A stretch of 64,000 nucleotides of DNA from Ancylobacter defluvii (lineage in GTDB: Bacteria > Pseudomonadota > Alphaproteobacteria > Rhizobiales > Xanthobacteraceae), in assembly GCF_018390605.1 (NCBI RefSeq), contig NZ_JAHBGD010000012.1, forward strand, positions 278,226-342,225. Reading direction: 5' to 3'. The position numbers and the translations under genes are program-made. The notes beneath the pieces were generated by a model. It saw only the letters and a program-made list of their open reading frames with translations. It was not told the origin of the DNA and searched no databases. Numbering within the stretch: position 1 is the stretch's first letter; each line of letters begins with the position of its first letter. Below are positions 34,297 through 42,765 of the stretch, piece by piece.

Positions 34297-35585
34297 GCCG
34301 CCGCTCCCTGCAGCGCGGCCAGCACCGCATCGGCGGCGGCAAGTCCGGTGAGATGCGCGCCATGCGCCGTCGAATAGGCATGGGCGGAAACCGCCTCGCC
34401 GGCGAACAGCACCCGCCCGCCCATGGCCTGCGCCACAGAACCCGGCGACAGCCGCGCGCGCAGCGGCGCAAGCCCCGGCAGCGCGCAGCTATAGGCGCCG
34501 CCGATCAGCGGATCCGCAACCCAGTCGGTGGTGGCGGTGGCCTTTACCCGCGCGCGAATATCGGCGCCGAAGGCATCCACCAGCGCCGCCAGGGCGAAAT
34601 CCACCATCGCCTCGGCACCGGCGGCGACGAGACCGGCGGCGTTGGCGCCACCCAGCTGGCCGATCGCCATCGGCGCGCCGAACGGGTTCAGCGTGAAGTT
34701 GATCGGCTTGCGGGCCGGATCGCGCAGATCGAGCGTGTCGACATAGGTGGTGGGCGGCTGGCCGAACACGTCGCGGTCGAACAGCAGCGCCACCTTCTCC
34801 GCCGCGCCCAGCGGCAACGCCGCAAACGCCTCCTCCAGCGCCACCGGCAGGCCGGGAGTGAAGCGGATCGCCCCCTTCGCCACGACGCTGGTCGGCACGG
34901 CGAGAATGGCGTAGCGGGCCTTGAGCGTGCCGCGCGGCGTCGCCAGCGCCACGCCGGCCCCGGACCAGTCCACCGCCTCCACCGGGCAGGAGGTGACGAT
35001 ATCGAGCGCGGGAGCCGCCTGCGCGGCCACCGCCTGCACCAGCGCGCCATAGCCGCGCTCGACCGGATAATTCTCCGCCGTATCGGAATAGGCGGCATAA
35101 TCGAGCGTGGAGACCTGCTCGGCCTCGGCGGCGGTCATCAGCGTCAGCCAATGGCGGGACAGCCGCAGCCAAGGGCTCGCCAGGTCGAGGCAATCGCTGG
35201 CGGCAATGTCGCGCCCCGCCTCGCCGGCCTCGTGTACGGCGGCGAAAGTGCCGTCGATCGCGGCCCAGATGGCGTGGCGCTCGGCCTCGTCGGCCCAGCG
35301 GTCGCCGAGATGGGTCGCCCGTGCCTGCCGCGTACCGCGCGCCAGATAGCCGAGCCCGAGTTCGTCGGCGGCGGCGCGCAGCGGATTTACGGAGGCCGAA
35401 TGCAGCCAGTGGCAGCCACGGTCCCAGGCGACGCCGAAGCTGGCGGTATCGGTGAAGGCGCGTCCGCCGGTGCGGGCCGCCGCCTCGATCACCCGCACCT
35501 TGATCCCGGCCCGGTGTAGCCGGGCACCGGCCGCGAGGCCGGCGGCGCCGGCGCCGACCACCACGACGTCGTATTGTTCACTCAT
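34293..35585 (-). CDS. Flavin-dependent amine oxidase-like protein
   Basis: The 430-residue protein has the N-terminal FAD dinucleotide-binding motif VVVGAGAAGLAAGARLHRAG, followed by GGRAFTD. The C-terminal FAD-binding block is VLFAGEAVSAHAYSTAHGAHLTG, typical of monoamine-oxidase-type enzymes. The substrate is unknown. I begin at the ATG at 35585 (MSEQYDVVVVG), with GGGAG upstream; the frame is open 83 codons further but that part is Arg-rich and non-homologous. It is coupled to folA downstream. Confidence 0.85.
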   Translation of the reverse strand: MSEQYDVVVVGAGAAGLAAGARLHRAGIKVRVIEAAARTGGRAFTDTASFGVAWDRGCHWLHSASVNPLRAAADELGLGYLARGTRQARATHLGDRWADEAERHAIWAAIDGTFAAVHEAGEAGRDIAASDCLDLASPWLRLSRHWLTLMTAAEAEQVSTLDYAAYSDTAENYPVERGYGALVQAVAAQAAPALDIVTSCPVEAVDWSGAGVALATPRGTLKARYAILAVPTSVVAKGAIRFTPGLPVALEEAFAALPLGAAEKVALLFDRDVFGQPPTTYVDTLDLRDPARKPINFTLNPFGAPMAIGQLGGANAAGLVAAGAEAMVDFALAALVDAFGADIRARVKATATTDWVADPLIGGAYSCALPGLAPLRARLSPGSVAQAMGGRVLFAGEAVSAHAYSTAHGAHLTGLAAADAVLAALQGAAA

Positions 35586-35646
35586 GAAACCGCCGCTCCC
35601 GGCCGGGTAAAATGCGGCGGAAGCTCCGCCGGCAGGCCGCCGCCCG

Positions 35647-36429
35647 TCACTTCTTGCGGAAAGCGTCGAGCCGGACCACCTGCGCGCCGCCTTCCTTGGC
35701 CTCGTCAGGCTTGCCTGCCTCGGACTTGCCTGCCTCGGACTTGCCCGCACCCGCCTTGGCCGGCTCCGATTTGGCGCCGCCTTTGCCTTCGCTGCTCTTA
35801 CCGTCGCCAGATTTGGCCGCATCGGATTTGGCAACGCCGGATTTGGGCACGCCGGAGCCGGTCACCGCTTTCGGTGCCGCCGCAGCAGCCGGCTTGTCCT
35901 TCGCCGTATCGCTCGCCGCAGCGGGTGCCGGACGCGGCTGCGGCCGCGCCGCCACCGGAACCGGTCCCTTTGCCGGCTCGCGCGCCGCCGGACGCGCATC
36001 GGCCAGGCTCGCCACCTCGGCGCCGCCTGTGGTGGCGCCGGGCGTCCCGGTCTCGGAATCGCCCTCTTCGGACGGCGGCGGCTCGAATTGCAGCCCGAAC
36101 TTAACCGACGGATCGAAGAAGCCCTTGAGCGCGTCGAAGGGGACGTGCAGCCGCTCGGGAATGCCGTTGAAGGACAGGCCGACCTCGAAGAAGAGCTCGG
36201 TGACCACAAGGTCCCAGAACTGGTGCTGGAGGACGATGGTCATCTCCTCCGGATACTTGTCCTTGAGCCGCGGGGACAGCCGCACGCCGGGCGCGCAAGT
36301 ATCGAAGGAGACGTAAAGATGATGATCGCCCGGCAGCCCGTCGCGCGCGACATCGGTCAGCACGCGGCGGACCACGGCGCGCAGGGCTTCCTGAACCAGG
36401 AGATCGTAGCGGATAAGGTCGACACTCAT
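35647..36429 (-). CDS. sspB: SspB-type ClpXP adaptor protein
   Basis: The 260-residue protein has an SspB substrate-binding domain (about 1-116: IRYDLLVQEALRAVVRRVL, HHLYVSFDT, VELFFEVGLSF-like strand). A very long disordered tail (about 118-250) of Pro/Ala and then Lys/Ser/Gly repeats follows, and the last ten residues are VVRLDAFRKK, the ClpX-binding motif of alphaproteobacterial SspB. It delivers ssrA-tagged proteins to ClpXP. The gene lies next to ssrA on the same strand. The tail is encoded by near-identical short DNA repeats around 35705-35745. Confidence 0.9.
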   Translation of the reverse strand: MSVDLIRYDLLVQEALRAVVRRVLTDVARDGLPGDHHLYVSFDTCAPGVRLSPRLKDKYPEEMTIVLQHQFWDLVVTELFFEVGLSFNGIPERLHVPFDALKGFFDPSVKFGLQFEPPPSEEGDSETGTPGATTGGAEVASLADARPAAREPAKGPVPVAARPQPRPAPAAASDTAKDKPAAAAAPKAVTGSGVPKSGVAKSDAAKSGDGKSSEGKGGAKSEPAKAGAGKSEAGKSEAGKPDEAKEGGAQVVRLDAFRKK

Positions 36430-36499
36430 GAGGGCAATGAACCCGATTCCGGCCGTCGTTGCCAGCCTGTGCCGCCACGGAGGCGATAAATTTGATGGG

Positions 36500-36842
36500 C
36501 GAGAGGTTAAGTGGAGGCTTCTGTTGCCAGGTGCCTCCGAACCCCGCCTTACAGTGCTACCCGCAAGGACTTATTTCCCAGAGATCAAACCGCTCACGCG
36601 GCCTGAGCAACCGGAGCATAGTTGTCGTTGGCAACTATATGTTCGGTCCGATGACGGCGGTACCATGCCGAGCAAAAGCCCACCCTTTACGCCCTCGTCG
36701 ATCCTGTTTCGCCCCCGCCCGAGCCCAGCACCGCGCAAGCGCTGCGCGCATCTGGGCTCGGGTGGAGGCGCCGGGTACTGCCCCCGGGTCCGAAGGGTTT
36801 ATTCCGATGGCCGTTTATCGCCATATCCGGCTTGCGCCGGCA
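36500..36842 (-). ncRNA. ssrA: tmRNA, circularly permuted two-piece alphaproteobacterial form
   Basis: Read on the minus strand, the acceptor piece comes first and ends in CGCCTCC plus discriminator A (36770-36763). A 44-nt intervening segment follows (36717-36760) whose ends CGAGCCCAG and CTGGGCTCG form a 9-bp stem. The coding piece starts with GGGGGCG (36716-36710), which pairs over 7 bp with the acceptor strand CGCCTCC. It continues into GAAACAGGATCGACG, the classic tmRNA 5' sequence. The resume region TAGTTGCCAACGAC and the tag frame lie at 36632-36594. tmRNA rescues stalled ribosomes with SmpB and marks the product for proteolysis. The outer ends (36842 and about 36500) are estimates. 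Confidence 0.88.
36594..36632 (-). other. ssrA: tmRNA proteolysis tag reading frame
   Basis: Thirteen codons starting at resume codon GCC read A-N-D-N-Y-A-P-V-A-Q-A-A-stop. ANDNY at the start and a hydrophobic AA end are the hallmarks of alphaproteobacterial ssrA tags, recognised by SspB and ClpX. Confidence 0.92.
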
Positions 36843-36848
36843 GGTTGA

Positions 36849-36876
36849 ATATAGGCGGGCGCGCGTCCGGTTGGAA
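36849..36876 (-). promoter_or_regulatory. ssrA: Putative ssrA promoter
   Basis: On the minus strand TTCCAA (36876-36871) and CTATAT (36854-36849) are separated by 16 nt, placing the start near 36842, just before the acceptor piece. Confidence 0.5.
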
Positions 36877-36922
36877 GGGGGCATGCGCGCATTGCCCCGG
36901 CTGACACGCTGTCATCCCCGGA

Positions 36923-37240
36923 TCATGCTTCGGTCTGGTCGCCATATTGCAGCTTGTCGAGCGGGATATCGGCCACGCCGACACCAAGCTTCTCCGCCAG
37001 TTCGTCGATACGCGCCTGCAAAGCCGCCATCATCAGGTCGCGCATCAGATCATAGCTGAGCGCGGCGTCGGAATGGGCGCTGCGCAATTCCTCGTCGCTG
37101 CGCAGGATCAGCATCGGGGTGGAACGGGCGCCGACCACCGACAGATCGAGCGGATGCGTCGGATCGGTCTCGAGCAGGCTCAGATGCACGCGCGCCCGAT
37201 AAAGCGCGATCTTCAGGTCTTCCGGGCTGTGGATGGTCAT
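36923..37240 (-). CDS. Conserved hypothetical helical protein
   Basis: The 105-residue product (MTIHSPEDLKIALYRARVHL and later SYDLMRDLMMAALQARIDELAEKLGV) is acidic and mainly helical. I do not recognise the family. GGGGAG lies ahead of the ATG at 37240. It sits upstream of ssrA on the same strand, but the ssrA promoter in between suggests separate units. Confidence 0.65.
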   Translation of the reverse strand: MTIHSPEDLKIALYRARVHLSLLETDPTHPLDLSVVGARSTPMLILRSDEELRSAHSDAALSYDLMRDLMMAALQARIDELAEKLGVGVADIPLDKLQYGDQTEA

Positions 37241-37481
37241 CGGTCTTCTCCCCTCATGTCGTGGCGGCCGGTCGCCGGACCGGCACCGCAGGCGCGCGCT
37301 TTCCACAACAACCGCTGCGGGGGCTCGGGGTTCCCCGGAATACCGCCGCACCCGCCCGCCCGGCGGTGGCGCCGATGCCGGGCGGAGGCAAAAACATCCG
37401 ACCGAGGGAACGACCGGCACGCTCGCCCGTTTGTTTCGCAGTCTCGGGGACATCGTTGGGGGACAGACAAGGAGTGATACG

Positions 37482-37871
37482 ATGAAATTCACCCACCTCG
37501 CCGCCGGCGCGCTCGCCACCTCGATCGGCATCGCGGCCCTGGCCAGCCCCGCCGCCGCCCAGACCTATCTTCGCAATTATGGCTCGGCCTATGACCCGCT
37601 GCCGGGCCCGACCTATTACGAGCCCGGCTACGTCACCTCCGGGGAGCGCGTGATCGTCCGCACCGATCCCCGCTACGTGACCACCGCCCAGCGCTATCTC
37701 GTCGTCGAGCCGGTGGATCCCTACGGGGCCGAGATCGTGCACGGCTACGGCAACAAGCCGATGCGGGTGATGCCGAGCCTGACGCGCGGCGGCTTCAACG
37801 GCCAGCCCTGCTACACGGTCGAAAAGACCAACAATGTCGGCCTGCTGCGCAGCTACACCTATTGCCGCTAG
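37482..37871 (+). CDS. Small secreted protein of unknown function
   Basis: The 129-residue product has a clear signal peptide (MKFTHLAAGALATSIGIAAL, cleavage after ASPAAAQ) and a mature part rich in Tyr and Pro, with two Cys (GQPCYTVEKT and YTYCR) that could form a disulfide. I do not recognise the family. An AAGGAG ribosome-binding site is present. It has its own terminator. Confidence 0.72.
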   Translation: MKFTHLAAGALATSIGIAALASPAAAQTYLRNYGSAYDPLPGPTYYEPGYVTSGERVIVRTDPRYVTTAQRYLVVEPVDPYGAEIVHGYGNKPMRVMPSLTRGGFNGQPCYTVEKTNNVGLLRSYTYCR

Positions 37872-37914
37872 GCCCGCACGCGCCGGCGCCACGCACAGCT
37901 TTCCACACCACAAC

Positions 37915-37944
37915 AGCGGGCGGCACATGCGCCGCCCGCTTTCA
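37915..37944 (+). terminator. Hairpin terminator after the small secreted protein
   Basis: AGCGGGCGGC (37915-37924) pairs perfectly with GCCGCCCGCT (37931-37940) across 6 nt; TTC follows. It is 43 nt after the stop codon. Confidence 0.65.
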
Positions 37945-37994
37945 TGCGCTATATCTAGTAGGCACTCGATATCGATAGCCTATGGTGGCGCGAC

Positions 37995-38789
37995 ATGCGG
38001 CAATATCACGAGCTTCTGGAACGCCTCCTCGCCGAGGGAACGCGCAAGGACGACCGCACCGGCACCGGCACACTCTCAGTGTTCGGCCACCAGATGCGCT
38101 TCGACCTGGCCGAAGGCTTTCCGCTCGTCACCACCAAGAAGCTGCACCTGAAATCGATCGTCCACGAGCTGTTGTGGTTCCTCGCCGGCGACACCAACAT
38201 CGCCTATCTGAAGGCGAACGGCGTTTCGATCTGGGATGAATGGGCCGACGCGAACGGCGATCTCGGGCCGGTCTATGGCCATCAGTGGCGCTCCTGGCCG
38301 GACGGCCATGGCGGGGTGATCGACCAGATCGCCCAGGTGGTCGCCGACATCCGCCGCAATCCGGATTCGCGCCGGCTGATCGTCTCGGCCTGGAATCCGG
38401 CCGACGTGCCGCACATGGCGCTGCCGCCCTGCCACTGCCTGTTCCAGTTCTATGTGCTGGACGGCAGGCTGTCCTGCCAGCTCTACCAACGCTCGGCCGA
38501 CTCGTTCCTCGGTGTGCCGTTCAACATCGCCAGCTATGCGCTGCTCACCCACATGGTGGCGCAGGTGACCGGGCTGAAGCCGGGCGATTTCGTGCATTCC
38601 TTCGGCGACCTGCACCTGTATTCCAACCATGTCGAGCAGGCACATGAGCAGCTGTCGCGCGCGCCGCGCCCGCTGCCGACGCTGAAGCTGAATCCGGCGA
38701 TCACCGATCTGTTCGCCTTTCGCTTCGAGGACATCGCCATAGAGGGCTATGATCCGCATCCGGCCATCAAGGCGCCGGTGGCGATCTGA
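37995..38789 (+). CDS. thyA: Thymidylate synthase
   Basis: The 264-residue enzyme methylates dUMP to dTMP using methylenetetrahydrofolate. It starts [25 protein letters not shown]. The catalytic Cys146 is in [13 protein letters not shown], and [21 protein letters not shown] binds dUMP. It complements FolA, which regenerates the folate. The GNAT gene follows 26 nt later. Confidence 0.97.
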   Translation: MRQYHELLERLLAEGTRKDDRTGTGTLSVFGHQMRFDLAEGFPLVTTKKLHLKSIVHELLWFLAGDTNIAYLKANGVSIWDEWADANGDLGPVYGHQWRSWPDGHGGVIDQIAQVVADIRRNPDSRRLIVSAWNPADVPHMALPPCHCLFQFYVLDGRLSCQLYQRSADSFLGVPFNIASYALLTHMVAQVTGLKPGDFVHSFGDLHLYSNHVEQAHEQLSRAPRPLPTLKLNPAITDLFAFRFEDIAIEGYDPHPAIKAPVAI

Positions 38790-38815
38790 CGTTTTCGCCG
38801 CGGGAGCCGCCGGAG

Positions 38816-39313
38816 ATGAGCCTCACCCTTCGCCCGGCGCGGCCGGAAGACGCCGCGCTGATCTACTCGCTCATCCGCGAACTCGCCGAATATGAGCAGC
38901 TGCTGCACGAAGTCGAGGCGAGCGAGGCCGATATCGCGGCTGCGCTGTTCGGCGAACATCCCAGGGCGTTCTGCGACATCGCCGACTGGAACGGCAAACC
39001 GGCCGGCCTCGCGCTGTGGTTCTACAATTTCTCCAGCTTCGCCGGCCGGCACGGCATCTATCTCGAAGACCTGTTCGTGCGGCCGGCCTTTCGCGGCCGT
39101 GGCGTCGCCAAGGGGCTGATGCGCCGTCTCGCCCGCCGCTGCGTCGAGGAAGGGCTCGGCCGCTTCGAATGGTCGGTGCTCGACTGGAACGAGCCGGCGA
39201 TCCGCGTCTATCGCGCGCTCGGCGCCCGGCCGAAATCGGAATGGACCCTCCAGTCTCTCTCCGGCCCCGCGCTGCGGGAACTCGCCGGCGTGGCGAAGCA
39301 CTCGGAACCATAA
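38816..39313 (+). CDS. SSAT-like GNAT acetyltransferase
   Basis: The 165-residue protein has LEDLFVRPAFRGRGVAKGLMRRLA (acetyl-CoA motif) and FEWSVLDWNEPAIRVYRALGA. These closely resemble diamine/thialysine acetyltransferases (SSAT family), which acetylate polyamine-like amines. WFYNFSSFAGRHGIYLEDL also fits. It follows thyA in the same direction. The substrate is inferred from family resemblance only. Confidence 0.82.
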   Translation: MSLTLRPARPEDAALIYSLIRELAEYEQLLHEVEASEADIAAALFGEHPRAFCDIADWNGKPAGLALWFYNFSSFAGRHGIYLEDLFVRPAFRGRGVAKGLMRRLARRCVEEGLGRFEWSVLDWNEPAIRVYRALGARPKSEWTLQSLSGPALRELAGVAKHSEP

Positions 39314-39339
39314 AAAGCCGCCGGCACGCGGCCGGCGGC
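39312..39339 (-). terminator. Terminator for the Spy-like gene
   Basis: On the minus strand GCCGCCGGC (39339-39331) pairs with GCCGGCGGC (39325-39317) and runs into TTTTT (39316-39312). The T-run overlaps the stop codon of the convergent GNAT gene. A second perfect hairpin, CCCGATCAGGC/GCCTGATCGGG (39364-39374, 39378-39388), lies between it and the Spy-like stop. Confidence 0.75.
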
Positions 39340-39399
39340 AAGTGAGACGGTCGGGGAACCCAACCCGATCAGGCAGCGCCTGATCGGGACGCGACGGGG

Positions 39400-40128
39400 C
39401 TACAGCCGCTGAGGGCCGGCATCCGGCCCGCCGGGAGGCGGCATGCCGGGACCGCCATGCGGCGGACGGCCGAACTCGCGGCGGTCGCCATGCTCCCAGC
39501 CATGACCACGCTGCGGCCCGTGATGCCGGTCGCGGCGCCATTCGGCCAGCCGCTCGCCCTGCGCCTCGCGGAACAGCACGTTGAAGCGGTGCTTCTGCGC
39601 CTCGTCGAGGCTCTGGTAGAGCGGGGCGGCCGCCTCGGCGAGCTGCTTGAGCGCGGTGCCGCGCGCCACCATGCGGTCCGCCCGCTGCTCCAGCCGGGCG
39701 ACGAGGTCGCGATCCGGCCCGGCCGGGCCGGCATCCGCTTGTGGAGCGGGACCGCCGGGAGGCGGCGGCGGGGCGGCGGAGCCGGCATCCGCCTGCGGCG
39801 CGGGGGCGCCGGGCGGCGGGCCGGCACGGCGCTGGTCGCGCTGCGCTTCACGCTTTTCGCGCCATTCCTTCCGCACCTCGATGCGCTCCTTGGAATAGTC
39901 GCCCAGCGCGGTCTCCAGCGCCGGCCACAGCTTCTCCTGATCCGGGGTGAGCTTCAGCCCGGCCTTCAGCGCGGCAATGCGCGCATCCGACATGGCCGCG
40001 GCGTTGGCGGCCATCTGTTCGGGGCTGGGACGCTCCGGTCCGCCGGCGCGCAGATTCGGCGCGGCGATACCGAAAGTGACGCTGGCAAGCAGCGCGGCGG
40101 CGGTTGCGGCGAGGATGGTGCGTTTCAT
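39400..40128 (-). CDS. Spy/CpxP-like LTXXQ-motif periplasmic protein
   Basis: The 242-residue product has a signal peptide (MKRTILAATAAALLASVTFG) and a Spy-type helical core with two LTxxQ-like sites: LKLTPDQEKLWPAL (about 60-73) and LYQSLDEAQKHRFNVLF (about 168-184). A Pro/Ala/Gly segment with repeated GAPAPQADAG units lies in the middle and a His/Gly/Pro/Arg-rich tail at the end, which might bind metal. The family senses or buffers periplasmic stress, as a chaperone or repressor. AAGGAG precedes the ATG at 40128. Confidence 0.82.
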   Translation of the reverse strand: MKRTILAATAAALLASVTFGIAAPNLRAGGPERPSPEQMAANAAAMSDARIAALKAGLKLTPDQEKLWPALETALGDYSKERIEVRKEWREKREAQRDQRRAGPPPGAPAPQADAGSAAPPPPPGGPAPQADAGPAGPDRDLVARLEQRADRMVARGTALKQLAEAAAPLYQSLDEAQKHRFNVLFREAQGERLAEWRRDRHHGPQRGHGWEHGDRREFGRPPHGGPGMPPPGGPDAGPQRL

Positions 40129-40270
40129 CGGCCTCATCTCCTTTTCGATGAGGCCGATGTTGGCGCGAATTGCCCGAAGGCTCAAATGAAACTTCGGTAA
40201 TGTGGAACGAAGACTATTTGTTTACTTGTATGAACAGTTCATTCAGCCAGATGAATGGAAGATGAACGGG

Positions 40271-41662
40271 TCAGCCCGGCGAAATCATCTTCTCGGGGCG
40301 CACCACCGCATCGAATTCCTCGTTGCTGACATAGCCGCCGCCCACCGCCTCCTCGCGCAGCGTGGTACCGTTCTTGTGCGCGGTCTTGGCGATCTTGGCG
40401 GCGTTGTCGTAGCCGATCTTCGGCGCCAGCGCGGTGACCAGCATCAGCGAGCGCTCCAGCGCCGCCTTGATGTTGTCCTCGCGCGCCTCGATGCCGACGA
40501 CGCAGTTCTCGGTGAAGCTCACCGCCGCATCCGCCATCAGCCGCACCGACTGCAGAAAATTATAGGCCATCACCGGGTTGTAGACGTTGAGCTCGAAATG
40601 GCCCTGGCTGCCGGCGAAGGTGAGCGCGGCATTGTTGCCGAAGATCTGCACGCAAACCTGCGTCAGCGCCTCGCACTGGGTCGGGTTCACCTTGCCCGGC
40701 ATGATCGAGGAGCCCGGCTCGTTCTCCGGCAGCGAAAGCTCGCCGAGGCCGGAGCGCGGGCCGGAGCCGAGCAGCCGGATGTCGTTGGCGATCTTGAACA
40801 GCGAGGCCGCCACCGTGTTGATCGCCCCGTGCGAGAACACCATGGCGTCATGGGCGGCCAGCGCCTCGAACTTGTTCGGCGCGGTGGTGAAGGGCAGTCC
40901 GGTAATGGCGGCGATATGCTCGGCCACCTTCTCGGCGAAGCCGACCGGCGCGTTCAGCCCGGTGCCGACCGCGGTGCCGCCCTGGGCGAGTTGCATCAGC
41001 GCCGGCAAAGTTTGTTCGATCCGGGTGATCCCGTTCTCGACCTGCTGCGTATAACCGGAGAATTCCTGACCCAGAGTGAGGGGGGTGGCATCTTGCGTGT
41101 GCGTCCTGCCGATCTTGATGATGCCGGCCCACTGGTGCGCCTTGTCGTTCAGGGCGTTGCGCAGTTGCGAGAGCGCCGGCAGCAGACGGTGGACGATCTC
41201 CTCCGCGCAGGCGATGTGCATCGCCGTCGGGTAGGTGTCGTTCGACGACTGGCTCATGTTGACGTGGTCGTTGGGGTGAACCGGCTTCTTGGAGCCCTGC
41301 ACGCCGCCCAGCATCTCGATGGCGCGGTTCGAGATCACCTCATTGGCGTTCATGTTGGACTGGGTGCCGGACCCCGTCTGCCAGACGGCGAGCGGGAAAT
41401 GCGCGTCGAGCTTGCCCTCGATGACTTCCTGCGCCGCGGCGACGATCGCCTTGGCCAGCGCCGGATCGAGCCGGCCGAGTTCGAGATTGGTCTCCGCCGC
41501 CGCCCGCTTGACGATGCCGAGCGCGCGGACGACCGGCAGCGGCTGCTTTTCCCAGCCGATCTTGAAATTGCCGAGCGAGCGCTGCGCCTGCGCGCCCCAA
41601 TACTTGTCGCTCTCGACCTCGATGGGGCCGAAAGTATCGGTTTCGATACGGGTCTTCGTCAT
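40271..41662 (-). CDS. fumC: Class II fumarate hydratase
   Basis: The 463-residue TCA-cycle enzyme hydrates fumarate to malate without an iron-sulfur cluster. It starts [22 protein letters not shown]. It contains [18 protein letters not shown] and the mobile active-site loop [16 protein letters not shown] begin at the ATG at 41662, with AAAGG upstream; the frame stays open upstream but is non-homologous. Nothing else shares its transcript. Confidence 0.96.
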   Translation of the reverse strand: MTKTRIETDTFGPIEVESDKYWGAQAQRSLGNFKIGWEKQPLPVVRALGIVKRAAAETNLELGRLDPALAKAIVAAAQEVIEGKLDAHFPLAVWQTGSGTQSNMNANEVISNRAIEMLGGVQGSKKPVHPNDHVNMSQSSNDTYPTAMHIACAEEIVHRLLPALSQLRNALNDKAHQWAGIIKIGRTHTQDATPLTLGQEFSGYTQQVENGITRIEQTLPALMQLAQGGTAVGTGLNAPVGFAEKVAEHIAAITGLPFTTAPNKFEALAAHDAMVFSHGAINTVAASLFKIANDIRLLGSGPRSGLGELSLPENEPGSSIMPGKVNPTQCEALTQVCVQIFGNNAALTFAGSQGHFELNVYNPVMAYNFLQSVRLMADAAVSFTENCVVGIEAREDNIKAALERSLMLVTALAPKIGYDNAAKIAKTAHKNGTTLREEAVGGGYVSNEEFDAVVRPEKMISPG

Positions 41663-42117
41663 GGGGAAACCTTTCGGATCGGGCGCTACAGGCATCGGCC
41701 GGCACACCGCCCCGATGGGCGGCGGATCGCGGCGCGGCGCCGGTTTAGCATGGGCGCGCCGGCCGGCAAATGCGACCTCGGACGAGGTCCCGGCCTCGAC
41801 CGCATCCGTTGCCCGGCACCGCCGCCGACTCTTCACGAAGACGTGAACGGCGGCCCGATACCTCCGTCTCCGGCCCGGACCTTCGGCTTCACCGGACGAA
41901 GGGAAGGAAATGAACAGAATGCCGCCACAGGGGCGCGATACAAAGAAAAACGCTTTTATTTTCGCAACAACTTTCGACGTTTATCTTCGATTTATTCTGT
42001 GACAGAAGCGCTTTTACATCTCAGCTTGAACCAGCACGGCGCTAGACTGGAAGCGAGGACGCGATCGGCGTTCGTTTCAGTCCACGGCGACCGTGCGGGC
42101 CGATAGGGAGAGACGAC
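41663..42117. other. Divergent regulatory spacer fumC / DUF4169
   Basis: No gene is seen in these 455 nt. A perfect palindrome, TTCACG and CGTGAA around AAGA (41832-41847), lies 170 nt upstream of fumC. An unusually AT-rich block (about 41938-42020) probably holds promoters for both directions, but I cannot fix a clear -35/-10 pair. Confidence 0.55.
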
Positions 42118-42306
42118 GTGGCCGACCTGATCAACCTGCGGCGTTACCGCAAGAAAAAAGCACGCGAGGCCGCGGAACTAACCGCTGCGGAGCGGCGTTT
42201 GGCGTTTGGGGTGTCGAAGGCGCAGAGGAACGCCGACGACGCCGCGAAGCAGAAGAGCGACGCGGCCTTGGATGGGCATAGGCGAATTCGAGAGGACGAA
42301 ACATGA
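42118..42306 (+). CDS. DUF4169 family protein
   Basis: The 62-residue, very basic and charged product (MADLINLRRYRKKKAREAAE, then NRRxAFG-like RRLAFGVSKAQR) matches the DUF4169 type. The start is a GTG with AGGGAGAG upstream. Its stop overlaps the start of the ribbon-helix-helix gene (ATGA), so the pair is co-translated. Function unknown; a role as partner of the DNA-binding neighbour is inference. Confidence 0.8.
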   Translation: MADLINLRRYRKKKAREAAELTAAERRLAFGVSKAQRNADDAAKQKSDAALDGHRRIREDET

Positions 42307-42581
42307 AGAGCCCCGTGGTTAAGCGGTCGATCGTCATTGCCGGACACAAGACGAGCGTCAGCCTCGAGGACCAGTTCTGGGATGCGCTGAAGGAGATTGC
42401 CGCCGAAAAGCGCAGTACGTTGTCGGACATCGTTGCGTCGATCGATTCCGGACGCAACCAGGGCAACCTGTCGTCGGCGATCCGTCTCTACGTGCTCGCC
42501 CATTACCGCGCGATGCCGGCGCGCCGCGAGACATCGGAAGCCACCGAGCGGAACGCGGCTTCACGCCCTAACGTTGCGTAA
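42303..42581 (+). CDS. Ribbon-helix-helix DNA-binding protein
   Basis: The 92-residue product shows the ribbon strand VVKRSIVIAGHKTSVSLEDQFWDALKEIA, followed by the two-helix part STLSDIVASID and LSSAIRLYVLAHYR. This is the RHH_4 type common in alphaproteobacteria. It is probably a small transcription factor and may regulate its own two-gene unit. The last 20 residues are polar and likely disordered. Confidence 0.82.
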   Translation: MKSPVVKRSIVIAGHKTSVSLEDQFWDALKEIAAEKRSTLSDIVASIDSGRNQGNLSSAIRLYVLAHYRAMPARRETSEATERNAASRPNVA

Positions 42582-42619
42582 CAATCCCGCCATACCATAT
42601 CAGCGTACGCGACGGCGCG

Positions 42620-42648
42620 TTGTATCCGGGTGCAGCGTCACCTATAAC
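42620..42648 (+). promoter_or_regulatory. Putative promoter of hflK-hflC-degP
   Basis: TTGTAT (42620-42625) and TATAAC (42643-42648) are separated by exactly 17 nt, about 118 nt upstream of hflK. Confidence 0.6.
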
Positions 42649-42765
42649 CGCCGTCGTCGCGTCTTCTCATGTCAGGGGCGCGTGGCCTTTTCAGCACGAT
42701 AGCGTCTGACGGTTCTGCGTTTGCGAGCCTGGACCCATCGGGCACGCAAACGGGAGTTGGCGCGT

